Source: Dermanyssus gallinae
Taxonomy: Eukaryota > Arthropoda > Arachnida > Mesostigmata > Dermanyssidae
Direction: 5' to 3'
Assembly (NCBI GenBank): GCA_003439945.1
Contig: QVRM01007045.1
Location: 134,001-198,000, forward strand
DNA: 64,000 nucleotides
Translations under genes and position numbers: made by a program
Notes under the pieces: model-generated
Told to the model about the DNA's origin: nothing
The model's input: the letters and a program-made list of their open reading frames with translations, nothing else
Databases searched by the model: none
Shown: in pieces, positions 50,113 through 63,197 of the stretch
Layout of the letters: each line of letters opens with the position of its first letter
How positions within the stretch are numbered: the stretch's first letter is position 1

Positions 50113-50145
50113 AGGAGACTTTGTATTGTATTGTATTATTGTATA

Positions 50146-50470
50146 CGCAGATAAGGTGATAGACTTTTTTTGCAAAATGCCCTTCGTTGTTACAACAGTA
50201 GAAAGGTACCCACATGTGAACGCCGTATGACAGTTTTGGCACAACTAGGGGTTCATAAAAGCGTAGCTAATTGGAGACATCTTGTAATGAGAATACTCTC
50301 AGTATAGGATTGCTCAGTTAGAAAGCAGTGCCCGAGACTTGATATGCCTATCGAACGTAACCTCTAGGTCCTTGTAGGATGTTACCTTGGGTATACAAAA
50401 ATTCTTTAGCCCTTATGAGTGGCGCCTAGTCAGGATCTGAGGGCCATTTTTTTACGCCGCCGTTTTAAGC
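50146..50470 (-). pseudogene. Older LINE-B family copy, C-terminal fragment
   Basis: The minus strand reads SYKDLEVTFDRHIKS and LVVPKLSYGVHMWVPFYC, then HFAKKVYHLIC, matching YKDLGVTFDCQMKY, LVVPKWTYCSHVWTPFY and KFVKRVAWRC of LINE-B ORF2. It carries several stops. It ends where the tail of the newer LINE-B begins, tail to tail. It is therefore a related but much older copy that served as the insertion site. Confidence 0.65.
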
Positions 50471-50492
50471 AATAGAGTTTTATGATTTATCC

Positions 50493-50673
50493 TAAACTTT
50501 TTCGAGCTGACTCTCAACCAGATTTAGCGACCACGGGACAGCCTTTTGCATTGGTTCATAAAAGACGGACCCCTATAAATACAAATGTGCAACGGTGGGG
50601 CTCGAACCTGCGCACCTTTGTGTCTCCTCCGGTCGCGAAAGGCAGTCGAATGCACGACGTCTCCGGGCTCGAC
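50493..50673 (-). mobile_element. SINE-A copy 3, diverged
   Basis: It matches SINE-A over its whole length (shared aaatgtgcaacggtggggct, B box complement gggctcgaacc, end gggctcgac), but the A-box region is altered and many substitutions are present. Only a T-rich stretch occurs on both sides, so the target-site duplication is uncertain. It is older than copies 1 and 2, and lies at the A-rich 3' end of the R1-type remnant. Confidence 0.85.
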
Positions 50674-51290
50674 TTTTTTTTGTAGAATGGCTTTAAATAT
50701 TTTAGATATGATGTGCCCGTACGAAAAAGTTTCCGTTAGATTTTTTTGCGGAGATCATGTAGGTTAAAAACTGGAGTATTCGTGAAGCGGTAAAGATGCG
50801 CGCTGCTCTCCCATGCAGGGCTACTTAGAACAGTTTGCTCTGGAGTGTCCTCTGGTCCATCGCCGCGGTTGATGCACTTGAGGCTGGAAACCTCCCCGAT
50901 CCTGAACAGATAGGACTGAAAGTCGCCGAAACCTGTCAGGATCTGAGTCGAGTAGAAAGTGAACTCATTCCCCGGTTGGGCCAGTCAGCCTTTGATGTTT
51001 GGGATTCGAGACTGACGCCTTGGGCACCCTCTTGTAATCCGTCCCATTTCTCCTGGATTGTGCGCCGACGCTCCTCGTGCTTCTTGCGCTGGGGGTCGCC
51101 CCATAGACGGCGGCGCTTGCCTGCTTTCGTGTCCCAGGGACCGCTCCAACGTGAAAGAGGGCCGCCATACCGGGGAGCCAAGTATAGAGCCCTGTGTCAC
51201 CCCTACAGTCATGTTAAAACTGGTTCCGTGAGACAGGACCGTCCTGTCCTGTAGGTAGGTCCATGTATTTTCTTTGTTTTGTAACATCCA
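50674..51290 (-). pseudogene. R1-type LINE remnant with internal deletion
   Basis: Minus strand from 51,287: TYLQDRTVLSHG, then VGVTQGSILGS, which is RT motif B (canonical GVPQGSVLGP). Motif C is absent. It passes almost directly to a C-terminal region: RRTIQEKWDGL in one frame, then FTFYSTQILTGFGDFQSYLF, RIGEVSSLKC and GPEDTPEQTVL, then AWESSARLYRF-like sequence and IFKAILQKK. The tail ..TQ.LTG.G.F..YL.RI......C....EDT.EH is characteristic of R1-type ORF2. A run of eight A follows the coding remnant. Frame changes are frequent. The missing block between motif B and the tail is a deletion of several hundred base pairs relative to the family. Confidence 0.65.
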
Positions 51291-52014
51291 CCAAAGAATA
51301 ATTACTGCCGATATTCCATTTCATTATTTCATCTATAACCGTCTCTTATAGCCATTTCCTTCCATTTTTCCTGTTGATCCTGATATGATCCACACATGAC
51401 TTCCTATTTCCCTGATGTTGCGTAGATTTTCTAGGCACATGAATTCCTATTTTACTAGCATTTTCCCTTTTGTACGCTCCCTCCCGTCTAGCCGATGAAT
51501 GTGAGTGTCTCCAAGACCCATTGTTTCTATCTCATCACTACTTGCGACCTGCGTCTCTGTTATTGCACTGTACAACGTTTTACCTTACTTTGATGTAATA
51601 CTCGGCCTTGTTTACGTCTGTAATTCGAATTACCTCGCTAAGCCCTTCAATATCAGCTGCCACTAAGTCTTTCATTTTCACTCTCGTCACTTGCCTGTGT
51701 GTCTGTCTCTGTTACTACCATCATACGTAGACCCTTATACGTGTGTACAATCATTTATACACATGTACGTATAGCCAACCAACCAATAACCCACCGAGCA
51801 GTCGCCGCCGTGCAGACTTGTTGTGCAATCGAGGCCTTCTCTTGTTGCTAGTAATGATGTAGCACCATGATTACGACATAGTGTTTGCAGCATCATTTGT
51901 TATCGATACTGATGTTGCTATTGGCTTGTTGCTACTGATGTTTTTATTGTTGTTGTTGTTGATGTTGATGTTACTGTTGATCGATCTGATCATTATGGCT
52001 ATTGTTGTTGTTAG

Positions 52015-52051
<37 letters not shown>

Positions 52052-52327
52052 GCTGCTGAAGCAGTTTTTGTTATTGTCATCGTTGCCGTTGCTGTTGTTG
52101 TAACGAGAGTAATATTGGTGGACATGGTGCTAGTAGCAGCCTCCTAGCTACGATCATTCATTAAGTCATTAATTCGTCACGTTCATCGTCAATGCCCTCG
52201 CCACTGGTGGTGTCGTTGACTTCATCTGCATACGATAAGTGGTCTCCTAGAAATTGTACGAGGGTCAGGGGGCATGTAGGCGAGACACACGACGAGACAA
52301 ATAAGAAGGCTAGACGGAGGCTCATAT

Positions 52328-52361
<34 letters not shown>

Positions 52362-52400
52362 CCTATAATATATATATATATATATAATATATATATATAG

Positions 52401-52432
<32 letters not shown>

Positions 52433-52445
52433 GAATATTATATAC

Positions 52446-52501
<56 letters not shown>

Positions 52502-52513
52502 ATATATATATAT

Positions 52514-52544
<31 letters not shown>

Positions 52545-53529
52545 CTAGATGTGTGTAGAGGTACAAACTCAGTGATCGGAGACCACCGAAGCATCGACCG
52601 TGTTGGCGACCGTGCTAGCCCAATCAGTTAGTTAGACAAAACCGAGCGTTCGGCCAACGCAGATTCAACGCTCGGCGTGACCGCTCGTCATCTTCAAGTG
52701 GCTGCAATGAGCGGTACAAGCAATCTTGTCTATTTTGTCTTCATTTTATTCCTGTTGATTCTTTCTCGTTGTTGTTGTTGTTGTTGTTTTCTCCTTCTTC
52801 TTCTTCTTCTTCTTCTTCTTTTTTTCCTTTTTCTTCTCCTTCGTTCCTTTCTACTCTTCTTTTTTCTTTCCTTCTTTTCCACTCTCTTCACGCGCCCTTT
52901 CTTTTAATCGTCTTACGTCCTGCTGTTGTTGCTGCTGCTGCTGCGGCAACGTAGCAACGTCTCGGTCGGTCGGTCTGTACACCAACGGCGACAAAAAAAA
53001 CGACGACACCCGCTGGGGTCTTGCTTGGTCTCTTCCTGTGCTTCCGTACAGGACAAGAAGGGCGGCTTTTCCGCCGCTAATTTTCCACTGCGCAACGGCA
53101 GCGGACGTCGCCAGCAGGGCCAGCCGATTGTTACGGCCCGGCATTGCGGCTCCTGCTGCTGCCGCCGCCACCACCACCACCACCACCGTCGCGGTTGCCC
53201 GCGTTGTATTATTAGCTTCGAGGCACGTAGGCCGGTTTACAACCGACAACCATCAGTGAGCGAAATTGTTGGTTGTCTGTCATTGTTTATCCTGCTATCC
53301 TGTTCTTTCACCAGCTATCTCGCGTTCGTATGCGGTGCCCCGCGTTCGGTTTGTTGTCCGTCCGTCCGTCCGTCCGGTCGGAAGATCGGTCGATCATTTA
53401 TAGAGTACTGTTCAGTCTTGCCTCTGGCTCATCATCGATCAAACATCTATGTAACTTGCTCCTCACGCTTTCATACCACTCGAGTGCCGCTACTTGCCGG
53501 GTTCGTGAGAGTTTGTATATATATATATG

Positions 53530-53588
<59 letters not shown>

Positions 53589-54044
53589 ACATTTCATATA
53601 TGCCTATTCATACATGTATATATATAGTGTGCTGAATAACGTAAAAACAATGACAATATGATAATGCAGACCAGCAGCAGAAGAGGAGAGTCACACTACC
53701 GCGAATAGGGCAAAAAGGACAAAACTTGTTTAAACGATATCGGTTAGCTATTAGGCGATAACTAATACTATATATATATATACCGATGTTTATTGCAAGG
53801 ATTCTGAGTCACAAGCTAACCTAGCAACAGCGAGCTGAAATTCTTAGCGCTAGCTCATATTACAAAGTCAATCGAATTGTCAACGATCTGTGCTTGCTCT
53901 TCCTCCTCTGGGAACAGTCTCTTTACCAAACATCACCTTGTGTTCTGCGTAAAAGGCATTGTTATGGAGTTGTTTGCAGATAAGACCGATTAACCGCAGT
54001 AAGCGTAACCTAAAAACGACGATAAGTATATCTAGGGGAGGCAA

Positions 54045-54133
<89 letters not shown>

Positions 54134-55864
54134 CAAACACGGGCAATAGCCTTTTTCTGCAAAATTACCTGAATAATTATAATTGTTTAAATGTATGTAA
54201 TAATGGTAATTTCAAGCTCAATGAGGAGTTATTAAACTTAAATAAATTTGCCGTCCAGAGAAGCGGAGAAGTCCCATTTAAAAAAAAGATATATAAATAT
54301 ATATATATATAGGCGACTGTTGACAGGTATGTATTGTTAACCGTATGTTGCGATTATTAGCTGTTGTTACTGTTGTCGTTGTCGCTTTGTCCTTGCTGTT
54401 GTAGCGTGATTTCAGCTAAAGCCAAGTGCTGTGTGTTGGTGTTTACTGCAAGCTAACAGGCAGGCTTATCGCCTTCGTCTCAAGTGGACCAAACAAGCGG
54501 AATTAGGACGCCGCCTCCACGGAGCGTGTACAGTTGTACAGTCTCTCATAGGATAGGCGTTATGTCATGGAATCTTTAAGAATGATCGGTTACTCCTTAT
54601 CGTGACCTGCATACCTTACTGCGAGACCTAGCTGTCTGGTAGCTGATTGGTCGTTTGAGTGATCAACTCAGTGTTTTCCAATGGTGTTGTTTTACTGATT
54701 AATTAATTCATCCGACGAAAGTAACACTGACACTGGAAGATTTTCCATCCCGTAATTCCATCACGTTCTCACGTGTGTGTGTGTGTGTTTGTCTGCTACA
54801 TGAGTTATGTTTACCGTCGTAGTTCAAGCTTATTATACCAAACACGGCGCAATAAAGGTGTGCTCGTTTAACGGTATGATAATAAAAAAATACATTTAAT
54901 AAAGATATTGTCGGCAATCTGTGTCGCTTAACCTGATAGTCATTCGGCAATGTAGTACTAGTAGTAGTAGTAGAAATAGTATCAGGAGTTTTTATAACAG
55001 GAGTATTCGCAGCAGAGTCCGATTGATGAGTCCAAATGTACCCTAATACCAAAAACGAGGTCGCCCTCATTGTGTCAGATAGACAACAAAACATGCATGC
55101 AAATTGCCATGGTAATTTTCTGCCGAAAGATCACTCTCGACTAGGTCGAAACTAAAATTCATATCGCTGCGATGTAGAATATGTTTGCTAACCAGCTGAG
55201 CTCGAGAACAATGCTCTTGTGCGCTGTCTTTCACCTACTGCACCTGCATGTAGTGACTGTGATGAGGGATGATTTTGGCCAGCTTTTTTTGAAATTGTGA
55301 TTCACAATGTCTTTGTTAGTTACCGTTATACGGTAGCTAAAGTAGTAGATTGTGATGCGTTTACTTCGAGCAACCGCTCTACCCGTGCATTGCTTTGTAA
55401 AGAAACCGTTCATAACGCGATTCGACCGCAGCCGCAGGCGGATAATCTTTGCGTTTTTGCCGACGGCATTTATCTTTGTACAACAACATCTCGGTTCCGG
55501 TCGGACGCAAGGCGACGCTATCAAACGTATTATTGTTTTTGCGTTCGTACGCAGCCGAACGTAAAGCTGTCACATACAGAACGATATAGCATTATTACGC
55601 TTTCGTTCCGCCCTGGATCCCGAGCTCTGGCCAAGATGAGACGATAACGTGTTGATTGGCCAATCTGATCGGTCTAGCCGGGCGTCCTTTATTCTAGTTT
55701 AATCATCAGCATTATTAGTAATAGACGTCGCACATGTGAAAATACGCAACTGTGTATATGATGTGACGTAATTATTATTATTATTATTATAAGAGAAATC
55801 ATGTCTTTCTATTCGAGCGTCTGATTGGCATACAGTACACAATAGCTAATTGTATATATGAATA

Positions 55865-55915
<51 letters not shown>

Positions 55916-56339
55916 CTACATATAACTATGTATGTGTGACAATGCGTTTGTACATGAACATGCCGATTTGCACACGAAATATTTATGTGTGCACGCATGT
56001 ATCTATTTTACATATTTATTGGACACATATTTAACACATACTTTCAAATCTGATAGAAATTTTGCCTTTAAGCGGTATGTGTCGTGCTGGAATCTAACCC
56101 ATGACTTGTGGTGCCAAAGTTGTCAACCATCCCCTGCTCTCTGACCTGCCGATACGATACGTATATGAATACTCAAACCAGTCATTAAGATGCATACGCC
56201 TGGATTATACCATAAATGTCTTGGCAGGTGTCATGGCATTGCTGTGCCTCCGAATCAGAAGTCTGCAAAGAAGCGACGAAAAACGACCTACATGTATCAC
56301 GTGGCTAAATTCAAGTAAGAGCGCTCATGTATATCGATG
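51291..56339. repeat. Gene-free stretch; very large TA clusters
   Basis: (TA)n clusters lie at 52,323-52,543, 53,514-53,585, 53,769-53,783, 54,049-54,132 and 55,859-55,909. GTT/TTG repeats lie at about 51,945-52,100, and T/C-rich (TTC)n at about 52,760-52,880. The frame at 52,926-53,627 (+) begins at TTG and is low-complexity. The frames at 55.3-55.65 kb show no domain I recognise, and their longest version also lacks an ATG. Confidence 0.5.
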
Positions 56340-56344
56340 TATAC

Positions 56345-56532
56345 TCGCGTATATCCCGTCTACTAGCGGTTTGCTACAGAAAGTCGGGAAGCGACTTGCT
56401 CTAGCCAACGCTGATAGGCAAGTGGGCGATTTCCTCAGGCAGCGCCTGTCGCTAGATGTGCTACGGAGCAACGCGGCCTCGGTCCGGGTAACCTTCCAGA
56501 GACGGTTGGTCCCTGAATTAGACCCTTCGTAA
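56345..56532 (+). pseudogene. LINE-E C-terminal fragment 1
   Basis: It reads LLQKVGKRLALANADRQVGD, then FLRQRLSLDVLRSNAASVRV and a stop at 56,532. It matches the two fragments at 57.5 and 57.9 kb in the block (F)L.QRLSL....GNA.SV. From memory, this tail (..PFA.ET.GP....A..FL..LG.RI...TGD.R...FL.QRLS...QRGNA..V) follows RT domains in LINE-like proteins of ticks and cnidarians. The clade is not assigned. Confidence 0.5.
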
Positions 56533-56569
56533 AGGCGCACACGTTTGCAGGGGCCCAATTGTCATATTA

Positions 56570-56955
<386 letters not shown>

Positions 56956-57119
56956 AAAAATGTGTTCCAAGTCGTGTAATGCGGCAAAACTATTATAACT
57001 AGCGTGATGATCGTAGAATAACTAGAAGTTTAGCAATCATAAACGTTAGGTCGGTTTATTGATCACCCAATCGAACCGCACACCATCAAGCATAATTGAC
57101 CACTCTCAATCGTTTGAAG

Positions 57120-57230
57120 AAGTTTGGAGGCGTGGAACTTTTTCCACGAAATTGCGTGGAAGAAGTTCCACGTAATTTCAAGCCTGGCAGGAGGGGGGGT
57201 GATAGAAGTTGGGAAGGTGGAGGGAAAGAG
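57120..57230. repeat. Dispersed repeat with near-perfect hairpin
   Basis: An inverted repeat with 18-bp arms (cgtggaactttttccacg and cgtggaagaagttccacg, 17 of 18 pairing, 6-nt loop) is followed by atttcaagcctggcagg...agaagttgggaagg. The right part (from agttccacg) recurs at 58,487-58,550 in the same orientation. Both copies lie beside LINE-E tail fragments, so it may belong to the same element. Confidence 0.7.
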
Positions 57231-57444
57231 ATTCGAAGCGAGCGAAAGAGGCAGGGAACACATATCGCGAACGTTGCACATGTGTGTATGTTTGTATATA
57301 TTGTGTATGCATGTATGTATATATACGACAAGTTGCGTCGTTTTGATGTTCCCTCCCAGCACAGTTGCGACGATAACGATGTTGACTTTTGCGGCCCCGT
57401 CGTTGTTGTGATTTTCGTTATTTTTCAACGATGCTGTTGTTTGC

Positions 57445-57477
<33 letters not shown>

Positions 57478-57537
57478 TATTCAATTTTTCGGTGTTTCCC
57501 TACAATTGTGGGATTCTAAACGTGTACCCGCCTAGGC

Positions 57538-57738
57538 TCACCCCCGCTCCTCAATCCATAGAGCCGATGACAGCGGCGGCGTTTCCCCTACACACTGCGA
57601 GCGAGAGAGTTGCTGACGTAGAAACTCATCCTCGCGCTGGTCACCCGTGTTAGCACTGATTTTGATACCTAGGTCTTTGAGGAAGATACTTGTGTTTTTG
57701 CTGATTGGGCCCATCGTTTCCATGGCGACGGGTACGAA
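57538..57738 (-). pseudogene. LINE-E C-terminal fragment 2
   Basis: The minus strand reads VPVAMETMGPISKNTSIFLK, then DLGIKISANTGDQREDEFLR. After a one-base frameshift it continues LAVCRGNAAAVIGSMD and a stop. It has the same block order as fragments 1 and 3 and is the best preserved of the three. Confidence 0.6.
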
Positions 57739-57862
57739 TTATTATTATTATTTTTTAGTGTTTTGAGCCCTTAGTTTTATTATAATTTAGAAGAATATAT
57801 ATAATGCTTCACGGCGTTGCTGCTTGTCGACCTAGTTGCTCCTTCTGCGCGCCGTAGCCGCT

Positions 57863-58225
57863 CTATCGCTCATGCCCGTGAGGAAGTCCTGCCCGCCCCC
57901 TGGCGCGAAGGTCCGGGTCCATCCAGTCTCTCATAGTTCCGAGCACTGAGGTCGCCTTACCTCTTTGGATCTCTAGGGACAGTCGCTGGGAGAAGAGGGC
58001 TTGCGCCCTCTTGTCCATCGTCGGCTGCCGTAACGCGTCGCCAACCCGAGAGATCAATGTTACCGTGAGGGGCCCAGGGCCAGCCATCGTCTCGAACGCG
58101 AATGGCGAAAAGTGGTGCGCCCGACTTAGGTCCGCATACTTTCTTATCTTTGAGGTCTCAGCTCGCGAAACGGCCGTCCCCGGGCGGAACGCGCCGGGAC
58201 CGACAAGGGAAGGGGTCAGAGAGTT
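57863..58225 (-). pseudogene. LINE-E C-terminal fragment 3
   Basis: The minus strand reads KIRKYADLSRAHHFSPFAFE, then TLISRVGDALRQPTMDKRAQ and FSQRLSLEIQRGKATSVLGT, open to a stop at 57,863. The homologous part begins after an (ATT)n array at 58,227-58,270; the longer frame upstream is microsatellite. It ends in the same way as the other two fragments, so three LINE-E tails lie within 2 kb. Confidence 0.6.
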
Positions 58226-58227
58226 AA

Positions 58228-58270
<43 letters not shown>

Positions 58271-58433
58271 GTTGTTACTACTGTGGTTACTGCTATTAAT
58301 AATACTTTGTTCTTGCGGTATTATTGTTGCTGTTGTTAGTATAGTATTAATTGCAGTATTAGCGGTGGCGTCGGCGGCAGCAGCAGCAGCGGCAACGTTG
58401 TAAACATTCACGCGTACAAGAGGCGCTTTTGAG

Positions 58434-58464
<31 letters not shown>

Positions 58465-61400
58465 ACCGCCGTCTGCAAGCAAACGACAGTTCCACGCAAT
58501 TTCAAGCCTGGCAGGGAGCGGGGTGGAAGGGGGGTAGAAGTTGGGAAGGAATACGTACGCCTTGAGTGGGTTTGCGAGTTCCACACTAATTGCTGACAGA
58601 GCTGCCAGCTACCACATGTATCCCATGCATTCCCAAAACATCTATTCCTTAGAAAACAAACACACAAACAATCACACAAACAAACAAACGAACTAACAAA
58701 CAGCAGGCAGCAAGCAACGAGCGTCGGCGGCATCTTGATTTGGTCATCGATTCGTCGTCGAACGACGAACGACAAATCATTCATGCGTTGAGTCATTCAA
58801 ATGCATGTAGTACATGCATTTGTTGTTGTGTTTCATGTCGTCGTCGTCGTCGTCGTCATGATTGTATCGTTCATTCATTCATCCTACTGTTTCTATCTAA
58901 CTGTCTAGTAAGCATCGTGGTGTGTCGATCCAGCCGCTCATTCGCCAGTTCATAACGACACGCTGATGAAGGTGATGATGATGATGATGACGATGATAAT
59001 GATGATGATGGTGATGGTGATGATGATGGTGATGATGATGACGACGATGATGGTGATCGTGGTGAAGTTGATGATGATGGTTAGCGTGGTGATCGTGGTG
59101 CTGATGCTAATGATGATTATGGTGATGATACTGTATTGTACAACATTCACTGTTTGCCAGCGCATCGTCTACGCCGCCGCCGCTAGATACAAACCGCTAG
59201 CGGTTGGTTGGCGGTACCGACAGAAACAAGCAGCCGCAACAGCAGCAGCAGCAGCAGAAGTAGCGGCAGTCAAGGTCATCGCGGTCGTGGTTTTCGTCTG
59301 TTGTTGTTGTTGTTGTTGCCGTTGTTGTTGCTGTTGTTGCCATTGCCGTTGTTATTGACGTTGCCGGTGTTGTTGTTGTTGTTGTTGTTGCCGTCGTCGT
59401 GGTCTGCAGCGGCCGTGCGATGATCAAGGACGTCAAGACGAACATTAGCCCGCGCTAGCAATCTGATGATCTATCTGATCTGCCGGCTGTTGTCCGTCGG
59501 CGTGGTGACGGGTCTCCCTGACGGTCGGTCGGTCAGTCTGTATGTATGTCTGTCTGTCTATCTGTCTGATTGCTCTGGTCGTCCGGTCTAAAGTGTTGGC
59601 TGGCCCAATGGTCATCGTTCTTTCGCCACCACCACCACCGCCACCATCGGCAGCAACAGCAACAACAGCTGCATCAGCAACAATAGCAGAAGCTACTGCT
59701 GCCTCAGCACATATGATGCCTTATGCGTTATGTGACGTTGCAATAGTATAACAGCACCATTATTGTGATCGTTGCTGCTGCTGCTGCTGGGGCTGTTGTT
59801 TTGTTGTTGTTCTTGCTGTCGTTGCTGTTGTTGTTGTTGTTATTGCTGTTGTTGTTGTTGTTGCTCCTGCTGTCGCTGTTGTTGTTGCTACTGCTGCTGC
59901 TGCTGGGGCAGTTATTTTGTTGTTGCTTCTGTTGTCGCTGTTGTTGTTATTGCTGTTGTTGTTGTTGTTGTTGTTGTTGTAGTTTTGTTTCAATGCGAGT
60001 GAAATCGGTGGGCAGACAAGAAAGAGGTGCTGAGGGCAGTGTCGGTTCAGACCACCAGATCAGAACAGATTGTTAGACACAAACAAATAGAAAACGCACG
60101 TCAAACACGAAACAGCAGCCGTGCAGGGGCGGCCGGATGCACGACCAAGCCAAAACTGGGGGCAACTGAATAAATCGGAATGAACGCATGCACTGGAAAG
60201 TGCTGTATGACGGGTGGGTGTTGTTTTTACTGGTGTTGCTGCTGCTGTTGCTTCTGCTTTTACATTGGATTGCTCTACGCAGCTGCTGTAGCGCGGCCCG
60301 TCTACGCGCGCAAGGATTAGGACTAAGGCATCCGGGTGCGTCGATCGAGCGAATCGGCAAAGTAGCCAACCGCCCAGTAGGGGGCGGCGGGGGTGCTGAC
60401 ACCAACCAGAGCATCTCCGTTCTCCGGTGTCGCCGATGCTGGTTTGTTGGCCGGACACGGTGCGCCCCCGTACCACCATTGCTTTGTCCAGCCAGCGCCG
60501 TTTGGTTACCTTTGGACTGATCGCACATCGTTTGCGACAGATGCTACAACCCTTATTTCGATTGCCACTTTGTTTATCGAGGGGAGGAGGATTAGTAAGT
60601 AAGTTGGTCGGTCGTCTACGTTGACGACACGTAACGTTGAGCAACAAACATTTAAACAACACAAACAAAAGCCTTTCGCTGTACGGCAGTGACGTAAACT
60701 GAGCATTGACAGGCCGGCTCGCTAATAAGGTCAGCGTAATTGTTGCCGTCACTGCTAACAGGTCACAAAGGTGCGAAAGAAACTTCTTAACAGCAACAAC
60801 AACAGCAGCAGCTATAACTGCAACAGCAGTCACAACAACAATGGCACAGATGATGACGACAAAGCAGAAGAAGAAGGGAAAGAAAATTAAGAACACCATA
60901 AACAACAACAGCAACAACGAACAGCAGCAACAACAACAACGACAGCAACAACCATCACTACGACGGCGACGACTTATCGATCTTCGAAAAAAAATCAGTG
61001 ACCGTTGTTGAGCTGATTGAGAATTGACCTCGAACTTCACTCAGCGAATAGATGGATCACTTACTTATTTGATGACTGAAAGTCTGGCCCGACTGACTGG
61101 CTGGCTAACTCATTCACAAAGGCAACAGCGCCACCGCAGGGTGAATACTCTAATGCGCATCAATGAAATCATACGTGAATGGGCATAGACACGCGTAAGA
61201 CGCTCACCGGTTCGCTGCTGCAGTCGTCGCCGTCAATGCTGCCATCGTCAGTACGACAGTGCCGAAGATGGCGGCCGAAGATGTCCACTTTCCTCTCGGC
61301 ACTCGAGAGAGATCGAGTGTTAAAGAGACAAACGAAGAAGAACATGAAAGGAAAATAGACAAATGCAGAGAGAGAGAGGCGGAGGAATAAATGAAAATAT

Positions 61401-61925
61401 AAAGGAAACGCGAATAAATCGAAGAAACATTCACTGGTAGAATGAAGGAAAATGCCGGGGGGATATATATATATATATATATACTTCTACACATAACCCA
61501 TGCATAAACAAGGGAAAGAGCAAAAAGTAGGGCAAAAATAACAAAAATAGTTGATAAAATCATGAAGCATGATATCGCCCTAGAAGTATTGAGGACGCAA
61601 CCCCACAAGCCAGGCGGATACATTGTGTGGCAAGACTCGTCGCTTTTCTGCATGCTGGCCTTAACTGGCCGTGTACCCCCGATTTGGCAATGCATTTTCT
61701 ATGACCACGCTGATTTTACCACGACACTACTTTTGCTACTATACTACTACTACTACTACTACTACTACGAGAGCTCCCATTGGTACATACGACGACAGTC
61801 ATAACTAAACGGCTAATTAGCGTGCGTTACGTTCTGGCCGCAGGACAACGACACTAGAGGCAACTAGAGAGTGCCCTAAACTACACGATGGTACACGCAA
61901 GACTGCGTAGCTCGCAACTTTACTA

Positions 61926-61964
<39 letters not shown>

Positions 61965-62639
61965 GAGGATAAATGTATACCTAAATATGGTGATATATAC
62001 GGAACAGTTGGACAAACTTCAAACAGGTTTGTCGTGTATAAGTCGTGTGTGTGTCTGTATAGCACAGCGAAACAGCGATACCTGACGGTCTTTTTACAGC
62101 CAATTAGTGTATGACTGTATCAATGACCGAGAAGCTTACGAGAAGCAGTTTGTCTGTCCGTGATGACGACAATGATGACGCGACTGACGATGATTGTGAT
62201 CACGATAACCCTCAAGATTTCCGTCAAACTTTCCCGGGTTCTTTCGGCTTCGGCTGTTCGTTTTCTGCTGTTGTTGCTGCTGCTGCTGCTGCGGATTCTT
62301 CATCGTTTCTTCTTCGTCGTGGTCGTCGTCGTCGTCTTTCTTTCTCGTCCTCTCCTCGTTTGGAACAAACATAGGTAACCACCAATAACGATAATGACGG
62401 TGATGATGATGATGATGATGATGATGACATGATGCCCACACTGTTGCAACCACCCGCCGACATTCTGGTCGTTGCAACAGTAATTGTGTTAGCCAACAAC
62501 AACGACGCATAATCGTGTCGTTGCGTTTGGTTCTATTCAAAATCTGGTAACAAGAATGTACATAAATACAACCTATGTATGTATGAATATATATATATAT
62601 ATATATATCAGATGGAATATTTATATATAAACATTCATG

Positions 62640-62713
<74 letters not shown>

Positions 62714-62916
62714 AATCGGTTCTATTGAAAAATTGGGGAAACGGCAGGCTACGTTAAAAATAGGCATTTTTGTTAATGACATGTAGAAGCGGAAGTGTCT
62801 TTTTTTAGAATTATAGGGAATTAAAAAGTTATGCCGACGTGACTTGCCGACGACTTCACTTCACAAAAGGTGCCGACGTGCTTGGAAGAAAATGATGCTT
62901 CATGTGAGAGACATCT
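58271..62916. repeat. Gene-free stretch; trinucleotide and TA microsatellites
   Basis: A copy of the 57.1-kb repeat lies at 58,487-58,550. (GATG)n-like sequence spans about 58,969-59,128. GTT/CAA-rich blocks lie at about 59,291-59,395, 59,770-59,985 and 60,790-60,955. (TA)n lies at 61,464-61,484, 61,925-61,963 and 62,588-62,708. The 326-codon minus-strand frame at 60,060-61,040 starts at GTG and is built on the repeats. I see no gene with support. Confidence 0.5.
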
Positions 62917-63197
62917 AACGTTGGCTAGCTAAATAAAAATAGCTATAATGAATAAGTATGCAAAAATCTTGTAATATCTCATTTTTGAGCATTTTTCTTT
63001 ATTAAGTATCTCAAAATACTGCTATCTCAAAATACTCTTAAAGCACACATCCACATTCAGTAACATTTCATAGGGATCTTTGTCCCAAATCAACATTCAG
63101 AAATATTGAACCTGAAAGCTCATACATGAGACATTGAAGAATCTCCATGTTTGCTCTTGTTCTTAAAACAAGTGTTATTCTTTAGCTAGCCAACGTT
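62917..63197. repeat. MITE-like inverted-repeat element
   Basis: A perfect 17-bp inverted repeat, aacgttggctagctaaa (62,917-62,933) and its complement (63,181-63,197), encloses 247 bp of AT-rich noncoding DNA. Similarity extends outwards with mismatches (acatct / gcatcc). The size fits a MITE, but no clear target-site duplication is seen. Confidence 0.45.

Larger units (their letters stand above)
46161..50145 (+). mobile_element. LINE-B, nearly complete non-LTR retrotransposon
   Basis: It comprises a short presumed 5' UTR, ORF1 (46,297-47,361), ORF2 (47,362-50,112) and a 3' tail with AATAAAGG followed by repeated TTGTA (50,110-50,140). The 5' limit is a guess. An in-frame TAG in ORF2 disables this copy. 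It sits within an older copy of the same family, whose minus-strand remains start right after the tail. The CR1-like group is suggested by the PHD-type finger in ORF1 and the ORF2 motifs. Confidence 0.85.

Noticed and set aside
52926..53627. 233-codon plus-strand frame
   Set aside because: It starts at TTG and passes from simple repeats into a (TA)n array. No domain is recognisable.
55297..55647. 116-codon plus-strand frame with balanced composition
   Set aside because: It starts at GTG, has competing open frames in two other frames, and shows no motif I can name.
60060..61040. 326-codon open frame on the minus strand
   Set aside because: It starts at GTG, not ATG. Its Cys/Leu/Val-rich part is a translated GTT/CAA microsatellite, and the remainder shows no domain.
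61204..61695. 163-codon minus-strand frame with hydrophobic stretches
   Set aside because: It spans a (TA)n run and Ser/Leu-rich simple sequence; the hydrophobic parts come from composition and no family is recognisable.
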